A DNA stretch of 64,000 bases from Clostridium_AT radicumherbarum (GCF_045310525.1 NZ_JBJHZY010000001.1:620001-684000), one strand, 5' to 3'. Shown: positions 44,976 to 54,520, counted from the stretch's first letter. Numbers and translations are program-made. The notes: generated by a model not told the origin, from the sequence alone.

Positions 44976-47588
44976 ATGTTTCATGTAAATATTAATGGCA
45001 AGGATTATCAATCGGACACTGATAAGGTATTAATGGATTTTTTAAGAGATGATTTAAAGATTACATCAGTTAAGAATGGATGTAAGGAAGGTGCCTGTGG
45101 AACTTGCAGCGTAATTGTTGATGGAAAGACAGTTCGTGCCTGCATACAAAGACTTTCAAAATTAGAAGGAAAGAAAATACAAACCATTGAAGGCTTTACT
45201 GAAAGAGAAAGAGAAGTATTTGTCTATGCCTTTGCTGCAGCCGGGGCTGTACAATGCGGTTTCTGCATTCCAGGGATGGTTATATGCGGTAAATGCTTAA
45301 TTGATCAAAATCCTAATCCAACTAGAGAGGATGTAAAACAAGCTATACGTACAAATATATGCCGCTGCACAGGCTATGCTAAAATTGAAGAGGGAATTTT
45401 ACTTGCTGCAAAAATGCTGAGAGAAAATTTAGAAGTACCAGAGCTTAAACAAACGGGAAAAGTAGGTGAGAGAACCTGCAGGGTAGATGCTCCTAAAAAG
45501 ACTTTAGGAACGGCAAGATATGCAGATGACTTTGACTTTGATGACATGCTTTATGGCAAAAATGTATTCAGTAAGTTTGCTCGAGCAAAAGTACGCTCTA
45601 TAGATATAAATGAGGCACTTAAAATGCCGGGAGTTGTTGCAGTATATACTGCTAAGGACATTCCAGGCAAGAGATATATTGGTCACTTAGCTCAAGATTG
45701 GCCAGGTATGATTGACGTAGGGGAACAGACGAAATGCATTGGAGATACTCTTGCAATGGTGGTAGCAGAAACAAGAGAACAAGCCGCTGCAGCTGTAAGC
45801 CTAGTTAAAGTAGAATACGAAGAGCTAGAACCAATAAAAACACCAAAGGAGGCTGCTGAGAAAGGAGCGCATCAAGTACATGGTGAAGGCTTTATGCTAT
45901 TTGGAAAGTTTAGAATTCCAGAAAATAATTTATTTGACCATGAAGAGGTAAAACGAGGAGATGCAGAAACTGCACTTGCAAATTCTAAATTTGTAGCAGA
46001 AGGTGCTTTCCATTTTCCTCCGACAGAACATGCCTTTATGGAACCGGAAACCGCTATTGGCATTCCAGATGGTGATGGTATAAAGGTTATTACAGGAGGA
46101 CAAAGTGTTTATGATGAATATCATCAAATTAGTAATTATCTAGGACTTCCAATGGAAAAGGTAAGAATTCAAAGTGCTGTTGTTGGAGGCGGTTTTGGTG
46201 GTAAGGAAGATATGAGTGTGCAGCATCAAGCAGCATTATGTTCCTACCTAACAAAAAGACCTGTGAAGGTATCCTTTACTCGTCAAGAAAGCATAAACTA
46301 CCATCCAAAACGCCACGCCATGGATATATATTGTAAAATCGGATGTGATGAAAATGGTATAATACAAGGAATTAAGGCTAGAATTACTTCTGATACTGGG
46401 GCCTATGCTTCACTTGGAGGGCCAGTTCTGCAAAGAGCTTGTACACATGCTGGTGGTCCTTATAACTATCAAAACGTGGATATAGAAGGTAATGCTTATT
46501 ATACAAACAACCCTCCAGCTGGTGCTTTTCGAGGATTTGGCGTAACACAATCCTGCGCTGCAGTTGAATGTCTTATTAATCAGCTTGCAGAAAAAGCTGG
46601 ACTTTCAGGATGGGAGTTTCGTTATAGAAATGCCATTAGGCCTGGGCAGGTTCTTCCAAATGGGCAAATAGCAGATAAAGGAACTGCTATGGCAGAGACC
46701 TTAGAAGCTGTAAAAGATGATTTCGAAAAATATGAGAGTGATCCAAATTATTATGTGGGAATTGCTTCAGCTATGAAGAATGCAGGTCTTGGAGTAGGCG
46801 TTATTGATATTGGACGTTGTAATCTAAAAGTAATAGATGGAAAGGTTCATGCTAAATCCTCAGCTGCAGCTATTGGTCAAGGTGTACAAACTGTACTTTT
46901 ACAAATGGTATGTGAAACAACACTCTTAAAGCCTGAGGACATAGTAATAGAACATCCTGACACAAAATATACCCCAGACTCTGGAACTACAACAGCTTCT
47001 CGTCAAACACTATTTGCAGGAGAAGCAGCACGTAAGTCCTCTAGTGAGTTAAAAGCTGATTTAAATAGAGGATATACATTAAAGGATTTGGAAGGAAAAG
47101 AATATATAGGAGAATACGCACCTCAAACTGATCCAATTGGTTCTCCAAAACCTAATCCAGTAAGCCATGTTGCCTATGGATATGCAACACAACTTTTTAT
47201 AATGGATAAGGAAGGAAAAGTAGTAAAGGTTATTGCAGCTCACGATATAGGAAAAGCCATTAATCCTCTTTCTGCAGAAGGCCAAGTTGAAGGTGGAGTG
47301 GCTATGGCTCTAGGATATGCTTTAACTGAAGACTTTCCTCTAAAAAATGGTGTGCCACAGACAAAGCTTGGTACCCTAGGTATATTTAAGGCACCTCAAA
47401 TGCCAGTGATTGATGTGCGTTTAATTGAAAAAAATACTTCAGATATAGCAGCCTATGGTGCTAAGGGCATTGGTGAAATTGTAGTTGTAATGGGGGCTCC
47501 TGCATGTCAAAATGCATACTATAAAAAAGACGGTGTCTTTAGATTAAATTATCCACTTGAAAATACCTATTACCGCAAGAAAAAATAA
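44976..47588 (+). CDS. xdhD: Fused 2Fe-2S / molybdenum-binding hydroxylase (XdhD-like, Se-dependent XDH type)
   Basis: An 870-residue single chain. Residues 1-155 carry two 2Fe-2S clusters (CKEGACGTC near 36, RACIQ, QCGFCIPG near 96, NICRCTGY near 127). Residues about 165-870 form the Mo-binding part: hammerhead start LGTARYADDFDF, GGGFGGKED near 404, GAFRGFGVTQ near 515, GQGVQT near 630 and the catalytic Glu in GAKGIGE near 833. No FAD domain is present, so electrons must leave to a partner such as YgfK. It is shorter than E. coli XdhD (about 956) but has the same order. It is coupled to the hydantoinase gene. Confidence 0.92.
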   Translation: MFHVNINGKDYQSDTDKVLMDFLRDDLKITSVKNGCKEGACGTCSVIVDGKTVRACIQRLSKLEGKKIQTIEGFTEREREVFVYAFAAAGAVQCGFCIPGMVICGKCLIDQNPNPTREDVKQAIRTNICRCTGYAKIEEGILLAAKMLRENLEVPELKQTGKVGERTCRVDAPKKTLGTARYADDFDFDDMLYGKNVFSKFARAKVRSIDINEALKMPGVVAVYTAKDIPGKRYIGHLAQDWPGMIDVGEQTKCIGDTLAMVVAETREQAAAAVSLVKVEYEELEPIKTPKEAAEKGAHQVHGEGFMLFGKFRIPENNLFDHEEVKRGDAETALANSKFVAEGAFHFPPTEHAFMEPETAIGIPDGDGIKVITGGQSVYDEYHQISNYLGLPMEKVRIQSAVVGGGFGGKEDMSVQHQAALCSYLTKRPVKVSFTRQESINYHPKRHAMDIYCKIGCDENGIIQGIKARITSDTGAYASLGGPVLQRACTHAGGPYNYQNVDIEGNAYYTNNPPAGAFRGFGVTQSCAAVECLINQLAEKAGLSGWEFRYRNAIRPGQVLPNGQIADKGTAMAETLEAVKDDFEKYESDPNYYVGIASAMKNAGLGVGVIDIGRCNLKVIDGKVHAKSSAAAIGQGVQTVLLQMVCETTLLKPEDIVIEHPDTKYTPDSGTTTASRQTLFAGEAARKSSSELKADLNRGYTLKDLEGKEYIGEYAPQTDPIGSPKPNPVSHVAYGYATQLFIMDKEGKVVKVIAAHDIGKAINPLSAEGQVEGGVAMALGYALTEDFPLKNGVPQTKLGTLGIFKAPQMPVIDVRLIEKNTSDIAAYGAKGIGEIVVVMGAPACQNAYYKKDGVFRLNYPLENTYYRKKK

Positions 47589-47615
47589 TGAATATACAGA
47601 AAATACTAAATTTTG

Positions 47616-47668
47616 TTGAAATATTCAATATTATAGTATATAATAAAACTAACTGATTAGTTAGTTTT
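47616..47668 (+). promoter_or_regulatory. Promoter and TetR-type operator, site 5 (guanine deaminase)
   Basis: TTGAAA (47616-47621), a 17-bp spacer and TATAAT (47639-47644) are followed by AAACTAACTGATTAGTTAGTTT (47646-47667). The CTAACTGATTAGTTAG core is nearly palindromic. Confidence 0.8.
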
Positions 47669-47716
47669 ATTTTTTTTGAAATATATCAGGCAGGTTTATT
47701 CAAAGGGGGATTTGTA

Positions 47717-49000
47717 ATGAAAAATATGTTTGCTGTTAAAGGCAATATTATTTTTACAAAGGAATTTGGGGTTTACGAGGTTATTGAAAACGGTTTTATA
47801 GTAGTTGAAGACAAGTATGTTAAGGGTGTCTATTCTACATTAGGTAAAGAGTATGATAATATCAAAGTCATTGATTACGGAAACTCAATTATAATACCAG
47901 GATTTGTTGATATTCATTTACATGCACCACAATTTGCAAATCTGGGTTTAGGACTAGACAAGGAATTAATGCCTTGGCTTGAAACTTATACATTCCCTGA
48001 AGAAAGTAAATACTCTGATGTTACCTATGCAAAAAAAGTTTATTCAAGATTAATAAAAGAACTTTGGAAATTTGGGACAACAAGAGCCTGTGTTTTTGCT
48101 ACAATACACAAGAATTCTACCAAATTGCTAATGGACATGTTTCATGAAAGCGGTTTAGGTGCTTTTGTAGGTAAGGTAAACATGGATAGAAATTCTCCAG
48201 ATTATTTAGTAGAGACTACAGAAGCTTCACTTTTGGATACAGAAGAAATATTGAAGGAGTATTCCTCTAAATATAGTTTAGTTAAGCCAATAATTACCCC
48301 TAGATTTGTTCCAACCTGCAGCACTATGCTGCTTAATGGACTTGGGGCTTTAGCTGAAAAATATAAGACGCCGATACAATCGCACTTATCAGAGAATACT
48401 GGAGAAATCAGCTTCGTAAGAGAACTGCATCCAGAAGCTAAAAATTATGCAAGTATTTATGATGAGGCTGGATTATTTGGTAGTACGCAAGCAATAATGG
48501 CTCACTGCGTTTTAGTTGACGATAATGAAATAGATCTAATGGCTAAAAACAAGGTTTTTGTTGCACACTGTGCTAACTCAAACTCTAATTTGACAAGCGG
48601 GATAGCACCAGTTAGAAAGCTTATTAATAAGGGTATTCCAGTAGGTCTTGCAAGCGACATATCTGGTGGACACAGCATATCAATGATGGATGTTATTGTT
48701 AGTAGTGCACAGGTATCAAATTTGAAATATATTGAAAGTGATAGAAATGATAAACCTCTTAATACAGCTGAATTGTTCTACTTAGCTACAAAGGGCAGTG
48801 GAAAATTCTTTGGTAAGGTAGGAAGCTTTGAGGAAGGCTATGAATTTGATGCTTTAGTAATTGACGATAGCACACTACCAATCTTTAAGGATTTAAGTAT
48901 AGAAGAAAGATTACAGAAGTTTATTTACACTGGGGATGACAGAAATATAAAGGAGAGATATGTAGCAGGCGATAATATTAAAGTGCCGAAGTTCTTTTAG
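47717..49000 (+). CDS. guaD: Guanine deaminase
   Basis: A 427-residue amidohydrolase converting guanine to xanthine. The zinc site is in VDIHLHAPQFANLGLGLD near residue 68, the guanine-specific MPWLETYTFPEE block is near 92, PRFVPTCS near 195, HLSENTGEI near 222 and the Asp in LASDISGGHS near 312. These are the standard GuaD signatures, and length matches. It is the first gene after operator site 5 and is followed by the NCS2 permease, a natural guanine uptake and deamination pair. The ribosome binding site is AAGGGGG. Confidence 0.95.
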   Translation: MKNMFAVKGNIIFTKEFGVYEVIENGFIVVEDKYVKGVYSTLGKEYDNIKVIDYGNSIIIPGFVDIHLHAPQFANLGLGLDKELMPWLETYTFPEESKYSDVTYAKKVYSRLIKELWKFGTTRACVFATIHKNSTKLLMDMFHESGLGAFVGKVNMDRNSPDYLVETTEASLLDTEEILKEYSSKYSLVKPIITPRFVPTCSTMLLNGLGALAEKYKTPIQSHLSENTGEISFVRELHPEAKNYASIYDEAGLFGSTQAIMAHCVLVDDNEIDLMAKNKVFVAHCANSNSNLTSGIAPVRKLINKGIPVGLASDISGGHSISMMDVIVSSAQVSNLKYIESDRNDKPLNTAELFYLATKGSGKFFGKVGSFEEGYEFDALVIDDSTLPIFKDLSIEERLQKFIYTGDDRNIKERYVAGDNIKVPKFF

Positions 49001-49005
49001 CCTAG

Positions 49006-49035
49006 AATTCCTAAAATTAATGGATTTTAGGAATT
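49006..49035 (+). other. Intercistronic hairpin between guaD and the permease
   Basis: AATTCCTAAAA pairs perfectly with TTTTAGGAATT across 8 nt. It has no T-run and directly precedes the GGGGGT ribosome binding site by about 15 bp. Confidence 0.5.
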
Positions 49036-49062
49036 TAAATATAATATTTAGGGGGTTATTTT

Positions 49063-50589
49063 ATGAAAACAGACTTAAACGAAAGTCAAAGTTCCTTCTT
49101 GGAAAAATTTTTCAAGTTAAAGCATTATGGTACTAACGTAAAAACCGAAATCGTAGCTGGTCTTACTACATTCTTTACTATGGCCTACATTATATTCGTA
49201 AATCCGAGTATTTTGAAGCTAGCAGGAACAGCAGACAACCCTTTTAACCCAGCAGGTATCTTCGTTGCAACAATTATATCAGCTGCTGTAGGTACACTTG
49301 TTATGGCTCTTTTTGCCAACGTACCTTATGCACTTGCACCAGGTATGGGACTAAACGCATTCTTCACCTTTACTGTTTGTGGCATTATGGGCTTCAGATG
49401 GCAGGAAGCTTTGGCAATGGTATTTATTTGTGGTGTTGTAAACATCATCATAACTGTAACAGGTCTTCGTAAAATGATTATTCGTGCATTGCCACCAGTG
49501 CTGCAGAAAGCTATAGGTGGTGGTATTGGTCTTTTCATAGCTTATATTGGTATTAAGGATAGTGGTCTTTTAAAATTTACATCTGATCCTGGCACTTACC
49601 TTTTCCTAGGTAAAACTCCTGCAGATGCAACTGTAATTGCAAATTCATCTGCTGTTCCAGCACTTGTTAACTTCTCCAATCCGTCAGTACAATTAGCACT
49701 ATTAGGAGTTATTATAATTGTTGTACTTATGATTTTAAGAGTTAGAACCGCAATTTTAATGGGTATTATATCAATAACTGTTATCTGTTATATTGAAATT
49801 TTAAGTGGTGTTAACCCTACAGTATTTGGTTTCCATGCACAAAACGCTCATGACTTTTTCTCATCAGCAAATATTAGTCTAAGTGGTATTGGAAATTCTA
49901 TCGGGGCAGTTAAAGACACAGCTTTTAAAATGGATTTTACCGGACTATTTGCTAATGGCACTAAAACTCTTCTAGCAATAACTGCTATGGTTGCTTTTAT
50001 ACTTACTGATATTTTTGATGCTCTTGGAACATTTATTGGTACAGGCCGTCGTTCAGGTATATTTGATGCAGAAGATGAAAAGCTTATGCTTGAAGGCAAA
50101 GGAATTAAATCACGTTTGGATAAAGCTTTGTTTGCCGATCTTAGTGCAACAATTGTAGGTTCACTTTTCGGAACTTCTAATACTACTACTTATGTTGAAA
50201 GCTCAGCAGGTATTGCTGCTGGTGGTAGAACAGGCTTAACCTCAGTTGTAACAGCAATTATGTTTGTTGTATGCCTTATTTTGGCTCCTATAGTTGGTAT
50301 TATTCCAACAGTAGCAACATCTCCTGCATTAATAGTTGTTGGTATTCTAATGATGTCTTCAGTTGGAGAAATTGATTGGAAGGACTTCAGTGTAGCAGCA
50401 GTCGCATTCTTAACAATGGCACTTATGCCATTTACTTATAGTATAACAACTGGTATTGCCTTTGGATTTATAAGCTATGTTTTAATAGCTGTCCTTAAAA
50501 AAGAAACAAAGGATGTCCATCCTGTTATTTATTTCTTTACTGCTCTGTTTATTTTGAACTTTATATTGTTGGCTGTTAGAAATATATAA
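49063..50589 (+). CDS. NCS2-family (AzgA-type) adenine/guanine/hypoxanthine permease
   Basis: A 508-residue membrane permease of the AzgA/GhxP branch. Family marks are EIVAGLTTFFTMAYIIFVNP near 28, YALAPGMGLNAFF near 88, the AIGGGIGLFIAYIG segment near 150 and FGTSNTTTYVESSAGIAAGG near 370. It is about 50-70 residues longer than the usual 430-450, mainly through the loops near residues 175-210 and 250-290. It is a second purine permease distinct from the PbuX-like one at 23844. It follows guaD in the site 5 unit. Confidence 0.92.
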   Translation: MKTDLNESQSSFLEKFFKLKHYGTNVKTEIVAGLTTFFTMAYIIFVNPSILKLAGTADNPFNPAGIFVATIISAAVGTLVMALFANVPYALAPGMGLNAFFTFTVCGIMGFRWQEALAMVFICGVVNIIITVTGLRKMIIRALPPVLQKAIGGGIGLFIAYIGIKDSGLLKFTSDPGTYLFLGKTPADATVIANSSAVPALVNFSNPSVQLALLGVIIIVVLMILRVRTAILMGIISITVICYIEILSGVNPTVFGFHAQNAHDFFSSANISLSGIGNSIGAVKDTAFKMDFTGLFANGTKTLLAITAMVAFILTDIFDALGTFIGTGRRSGIFDAEDEKLMLEGKGIKSRLDKALFADLSATIVGSLFGTSNTTTYVESSAGIAAGGRTGLTSVVTAIMFVVCLILAPIVGIIPTVATSPALIVVGILMMSSVGEIDWKDFSVAAVAFLTMALMPFTYSITTGIAFGFISYVLIAVLKKETKDVHPVIYFFTALFILNFILLAVRNI

Positions 50590-50714
50590 AGAATTATTCA
50601 AAGACAGACGTAAAGAACTTCGTTCTATTGTACATGTTTTGGTGGTATTGGTATCTTAAGGCTTATTTTACTACCGCTTAAATAGACAAAGTTCTCAATA
50701 TTAATTAAGCTGTG

Positions 50715-50740
50715 GAGGGAATGCATTTAGCATCTCCCTC
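50715..50740 (+). other. Small hairpin upstream of the chemoreceptor gene
   Basis: GAGGGA-ATGC pairs with GCAT-TCCCTC, with one bulged C. The arm GAGGGA could mimic or mask a ribosome binding site. The rest of 50590-50714 shows only weak inverted repeats. Confidence 0.4.
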
Positions 50741-50778
50741 TATAGTTGTATGCGGAAAAATTAAAAGGGGGGGTTTTC

Positions 50779-52317
50779 TTGGTAAGATTACTAATACTTA
50801 TTGTGTCCATTGCAGTTTCTTTTGCTATTACTTTGCTGTTTAATTTAAAAGATACAAATGCCCTAATAGTGTTCGGCATATTAAATTTCATTTTGTCTTT
50901 TGTTTCAATGTATATTTATGATAAAAGACCTAATAAAACTAAAACTTTAAATGTAAGTAGTGCAATTCAAGATACTTCTTTTATGGAGGATAAGGAGCTT
51001 AGAGATCACTTTAAAAAGATACTTCATAATAGTATTGATTTAAATACTGCTATGATAGGCATTAAAGCAGCATCTACTGAAGGTGGTCATGCAGCTGAGC
51101 AAATAGCATCTAGTACTTTAAGTATAGCTCAAGAAAATAGAGAGCAACTGAATATAGCATATGAGACCTTGGAAAATTCTAATAATATAGCAGAAATGAT
51201 TTTATCTGCATCAGAATATGCAAGTAATGCTAGCAAAGCTTCTCAAAACTCTACAAAATCCTCAGTAGAAGCTGGAACTGCAATAGAAAGATTAGTTAAA
51301 AATATGCAGGAAATTGAAAAGACCTCGAAGCAAGCCTCTGATAAAATAAATACCCTATCAGAAAAATCACAGAGAATAGAAAATATAATTTCCTTCATTA
51401 CCAGTATCGCAAGCCAAACAAACCTTTTATCCTTAAATGCAGCCATTGAAGCAGCAAGAGCTGGAGAACATGGAAAAGGCTTTGCTGTAGTAGCAGATGA
51501 AGTTCGTAAATTATCTGAACAATCCAATAAAGCTGCTATAGAAATCAGCGGCATTATTGAAGAAATTAAGAATGATATAAATTCCTCAACTATATCCTTT
51601 GAACAGGTTACAGACTATGTTTCAGAAGGAGTGGAGGCTACATATAAAACTGGAAGCTTACTTAAAGAAATGCTGAAAGACTTTAAGGATACTGCAAAAC
51701 AAACTGAGGAAATGCAAAGCTTATTGCAGAAGGCTGTTAATAATAGCAAAACTGTTCAAAATATTTCAAAGAAAAACAGAGAAATGGCACATACTACAGC
51801 AGAAGCAACAGAGCAAATTGCAGCTGCGTCAGAGGAACAAAACAGTTCCTTAGAGGAAATTAATAGCAACATTGAAGTCATCACACAATTATCAGAGGAA
51901 ACAAAGCAACATATAGCTTCAGCTGTAATGGATAAAATTATGTACAATAAGACAATAGAATTTATGAAAAGAGTTAAAAATAACAAAAATTTCGATGGCT
52001 CACTTTCAGCAATGCAGAAGCTGGCAGTTGAATTTGGAGTAGATGAAATAGATTATTCAGACACCAAAGGAGTTTTGATCTGTTCCAATCTTTCTTCTGG
52101 TGTTGGATTAGATATCTATGATGTTTTATTAAAATATGAGAACTTTGATTTAGAAAAATATTTATTTAAGGACAAGAATCCTTATTCTGCAAGTGCCTTA
52201 AGAATTAGCGCAAATACAGGGCAGTTATTTAAGTATATGATGGTTCCAGACTTTGATGAGAAAATAATTTATCAGGTTGGATTATCCTATGAATCCTTAC
52301 TTAAACTTTTAAATTAG
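50779..52317 (+). CDS. Methyl-accepting chemotaxis-type protein with C-terminal domain
   Basis: A 512-residue receptor-like protein. Two adjacent hydrophobic segments (residues about 2-22 and 27-47) have almost no extracytoplasmic loop, and no HAMP domain is visible. A long coiled-coil methyl-accepting region follows, with the signalling tip around TNLLSLNAAIEAARAGEHGK near 215. After the coiled coil a globular domain of about 110 residues ends the protein (near 400-512, including DYSDTKGVLICSNLS and NPYSASALRISANTGQ). It probably senses a cytoplasmic or metabolic signal. The TTG at 50779 is chosen because it follows AAGGGGGGG. It sits inside the purine locus next to the permease. Confidence 0.85.
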   Translation: MVRLLILIVSIAVSFAITLLFNLKDTNALIVFGILNFILSFVSMYIYDKRPNKTKTLNVSSAIQDTSFMEDKELRDHFKKILHNSIDLNTAMIGIKAASTEGGHAAEQIASSTLSIAQENREQLNIAYETLENSNNIAEMILSASEYASNASKASQNSTKSSVEAGTAIERLVKNMQEIEKTSKQASDKINTLSEKSQRIENIISFITSIASQTNLLSLNAAIEAARAGEHGKGFAVVADEVRKLSEQSNKAAIEISGIIEEIKNDINSSTISFEQVTDYVSEGVEATYKTGSLLKEMLKDFKDTAKQTEEMQSLLQKAVNNSKTVQNISKKNREMAHTTAEATEQIAAASEEQNSSLEEINSNIEVITQLSEETKQHIASAVMDKIMYNKTIEFMKRVKNNKNFDGSLSAMQKLAVEFGVDEIDYSDTKGVLICSNLSSGVGLDIYDVLLKYENFDLEKYLFKDKNPYSASALRISANTGQLFKYMMVPDFDEKIIYQVGLSYESLLKLLN

Positions 52318-52320
52318 TAC

Positions 52321-52370
52321 TTAATAAAGTTAATGTATATTATACCAATAATATACATTAACTTTATTAA
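52321..52370 (+). terminator. Long perfect hairpin after the chemoreceptor gene
   Basis: TTAATAAAGTTAATGTATAT (52321-52340, the stem runs to 52342) pairs exactly with 52349-52370, giving 22 bp around TACCAA. There is no long T-run, but it separates the receptor from the next promoter. Confidence 0.6.
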
Positions 52371-52376
52371 AGTATA

Positions 52377-52434
52377 TTGATATTTCTAACCACTTATTTT
52401 AAAATAGTTATTAAGACTGACCGATTAGTTAACC
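52377..52434 (+). promoter_or_regulatory. Promoter and TetR-type operator, site 6 (regulator 2, probable autoregulation)
   Basis: TTGATA (52377-52382), a 17-bp spacer and TAAAAT (52400-52405) are followed at 52415-52434 by GACTGACCGATTAGTTAACC, the most divergent copy. It lies about 10 bp further downstream of the -10 than in the other sites. Confidence 0.65.
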
Positions 52435-52482
52435 TAAGGATGATTTAGGACAATATAGAGATATATGGAGAAGGAGTTACTT

Positions 52483-53058
52483 ATGCCAAAGGATATAGAG
52501 AAAAAAATATTAGATGCTGCTATGAAAGTAGTAGCTACTGAAAAAATAAGTGGTACAAGAATGCACATTATTGCAAAAGAGGCTGAAATGAGCCAAGCAA
52601 ATCTGCACTATCATTTCTCATCGAAGAATGATATCATGATGGCTCTGCTAGACAACCTTCAGGAAAGGTTTTCAGAAGACCGTAAAAGTTATATTGATAT
52701 TGATAATAAAGCTGCAATTGAGAATATAAGAGGTTTTTTTAAGCAAAAGAAAAATGAAATCTTAAATAAAAAAGAATTAGATTATGCACAGTTTGATTAT
52801 TGGGTACAGGGAACCGTTAATGAAGAAGTAAGGGAAAAGTTTCAAGATACCTTTAATATATGGCGTAAATCTATTAGTGATGTTTTAATAAAGGGAAATA
52901 CAAAAGGTGAAATCTATTTAAAAAATACAGATATGCTGCCTTATATCATGTTGTCCTTAATGCTAGGCGCATCACTTCAGTATTTAATTGATGAAGGTAA
53001 ATTTGATTTAGATGAGTATTTTAAGCTATCTGAAAAACTATTATTAGGTGAAAATTAA
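52483..53058 (+). CDS. TetR-family regulator 2 of the purine locus
   Basis: A 191-residue TetR-family protein, a close paralogue of the one at 31619. They share ISGTRMHIIAKEAEMSQANL-type HTH, the YAQFDYWVQGTVNEE block and the LIDEGKFDLDEYF C-terminal block. The ATG at 52483 is preferred over 52465 because AAGGAG lies 9 bp upstream and it matches the paralogue's N-terminus (M-x-KDIE-KKILDA). Operator site 6 is in its own promoter. It probably represses the purine units and is relieved by a purine intermediate. The ligand is unknown. Confidence 0.9.
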   Translation: MPKDIEKKILDAAMKVVATEKISGTRMHIIAKEAEMSQANLHYHFSSKNDIMMALLDNLQERFSEDRKSYIDIDNKAAIENIRGFFKQKKNEILNKKELDYAQFDYWVQGTVNEEVREKFQDTFNIWRKSISDVLIKGNTKGEIYLKNTDMLPYIMLSLMLGASLQYLIDEGKFDLDEYFKLSEKLLLGEN

Positions 53059-53074
53059 TTTGAAGTCTATTTGG

Positions 53075-53165
53075 CACTGAATAAGCTTAAACCATGATCA
53101 GCTAAGGAAGCATTAAACTTTCAATAGCTAATGTGGTATTAGGGTATTCAGTGTTTTATTTTTAT
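53075..53165 (+). terminator. Probable terminator after regulator 2
   Basis: CACTGAATA (53075-53083) pairs with TATTCAGTG (53145-53153) around an internally structured 61-nt loop (AGCTA/TAGCT). The tail is TTTTATTTTTA. Confidence 0.55.
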
Positions 53166-53183
53166 AATTCTGAAAATGATTTA

Positions 53184-53239
53184 TTGACAAAATAGATGTA
53201 AATACTTAAAATATAATTAGATTAACTAGTCAATCAAAT
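53184..53239 (+). promoter_or_regulatory. Promoter and TetR-type operator, site 7 (ygeX)
   Basis: TTGACA (53184-53189), a 17-bp spacer and TAAAAT (53207-53212) are followed by AGATTAACTAGTCAATCAAA (53219-53238). Confidence 0.82.
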
Positions 53240-53285
53240 TTTAAGAATAAAGTGACTAGTTATACAAAATTCGGGGGTGACATTA

Positions 53286-54470
53286 ATGAAATGGGTAGTT
53301 AATAAAAATAAAAGTAACAAAATTGAGAAACCAATAATAAATGGAAATACTTTATTTGAGGTTAAAAGCTTTCATGAAAGTATTAAGGAATATGAACAAA
53401 CACCTCTAGTTAGATTAAAGAAAATGGCTGGATATTTAGGACTAGCTGAGGTTTTTGTTAAAGATGAATCCTTCCGCTTTGGGCTAAATTCTTTTAAGGT
53501 GCTTGGTGCATCCTATGCAATAGGGAAGCATTTGGCACAAAAATTAGGAAAAGATATTTTTGAAGTTCCATTTCCAATACTAAAATCAGATGAAATTAGA
53601 GAGGAACTTGGAGACTTGACTCTTACAACTACTACAGATGGAAATCACGGCAGAGGGGTTGCTTGGATGGCTAAACAGCTTGGATATAAAGCAGTTGTTT
53701 TTATGCCTAAAGGCAGTACTCAAAACAGAGTAAATCATATTGCTGAAATGGGAGCAGACGTAAGCATTACTGATTGGAATTATGATGATACTGTTAGATA
53801 TACCTCAGAAGTTGCTCAAAAAAATGGCTGGGAAGTAATCCAGGATACAGCTTGGGAAGGCTATGAAGATGTTCCAAAGTGGATTATGCAGGGATATTCT
53901 ACAATAGCACAAGAAATCATTGAACAGCTCCAAGGAGTAAGACCAACTCATATATTTTTACAAGCTGGTGTAGGAGCTTTTGCTTCTGTAATTGCAAGTA
54001 TATTTATATCAATATTTAGTAAAAATCCACCTAAAATCATTATAGTAGAACCAGAAAAAGCTGATTGCTTCTATAAGTCAGCACTAGCTGGAAAGGTTGA
54101 GCCTGTAACAGGTGAACTTACAACTATAATGGCTGGACTTGCTTGTGGAGAACCTAATCCATTAGGCTGGGAAATATTAAAGGAATGTACTGATGTTTTT
54201 GTATCAGTTCCAGATTGGGTAACTGCAAGAGGAATGCGTATTTTAGGAAATCCTTTAAAGGGTGATGCAAGAATAATATCAGGAGAATCAGGTGCAGTAA
54301 CTGCAGGATTATTATCAGTTATTACTATCGATGAAAAATATAAGGAACTAAAAGAAGTAATTAATTTAACTAGTGATTCTAAAGTATTAGTAATAAATAC
54401 AGAAGGAAACACAGATACAGAAGTATACAGAAGAATTGTATGGGATGGAGACTACCAAAGCATTCTATAA
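53286..54470 (+). CDS. ygeX: 2,3-Diaminopropionate ammonia-lyase
   Basis: A 394-residue PLP enzyme (fold type II) converting 2,3-diaminopropionate to pyruvate and two ammonia. The PLP lysine is Lys71 in GLNSFKVLGASYA, TTTDGNHGRGVAWMAKQLGY is near 115, and the phosphate-binding glycine loop is FLQAGVGAFASV near 225. Length and motifs match YgeX/DpaL. The ATG at 53286 follows GGGGGTGA. Operator site 7 precedes it and a terminator follows, so it is a single-gene unit. In this locus it would deliver the final carbon product, pyruvate. Confidence 0.94.
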   Translation: MKWVVNKNKSNKIEKPIINGNTLFEVKSFHESIKEYEQTPLVRLKKMAGYLGLAEVFVKDESFRFGLNSFKVLGASYAIGKHLAQKLGKDIFEVPFPILKSDEIREELGDLTLTTTTDGNHGRGVAWMAKQLGYKAVVFMPKGSTQNRVNHIAEMGADVSITDWNYDDTVRYTSEVAQKNGWEVIQDTAWEGYEDVPKWIMQGYSTIAQEIIEQLQGVRPTHIFLQAGVGAFASVIASIFISIFSKNPPKIIIVEPEKADCFYKSALAGKVEPVTGELTTIMAGLACGEPNPLGWEILKECTDVFVSVPDWVTARGMRILGNPLKGDARIISGESGAVTAGLLSVITIDEKYKELKEVINLTSDSKVLVINTEGNTDTEVYRRIVWDGDYQSIL

Positions 54471-54482
54471 TATTAAAATTAG

Positions 54483-54520
54483 ACCTTTCTCAAAATAATA
54501 GATTTTGAGGAAGGTTTTTT
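54483..54520 (+). terminator. Terminator after ygeX
   Basis: ACCTTTCTCAAAAT pairs with ATTTTGAGGAAGGT (one G-T pair) across AATAG, followed by TTTTT. Confidence 0.88.

Noticed and set aside
50590..50778. A riboswitch (for example cyclic di-GMP) upstream of the chemoreceptor gene.
   Set aside because: None of the conserved aptamer blocks were found. Only small hairpins are visible.
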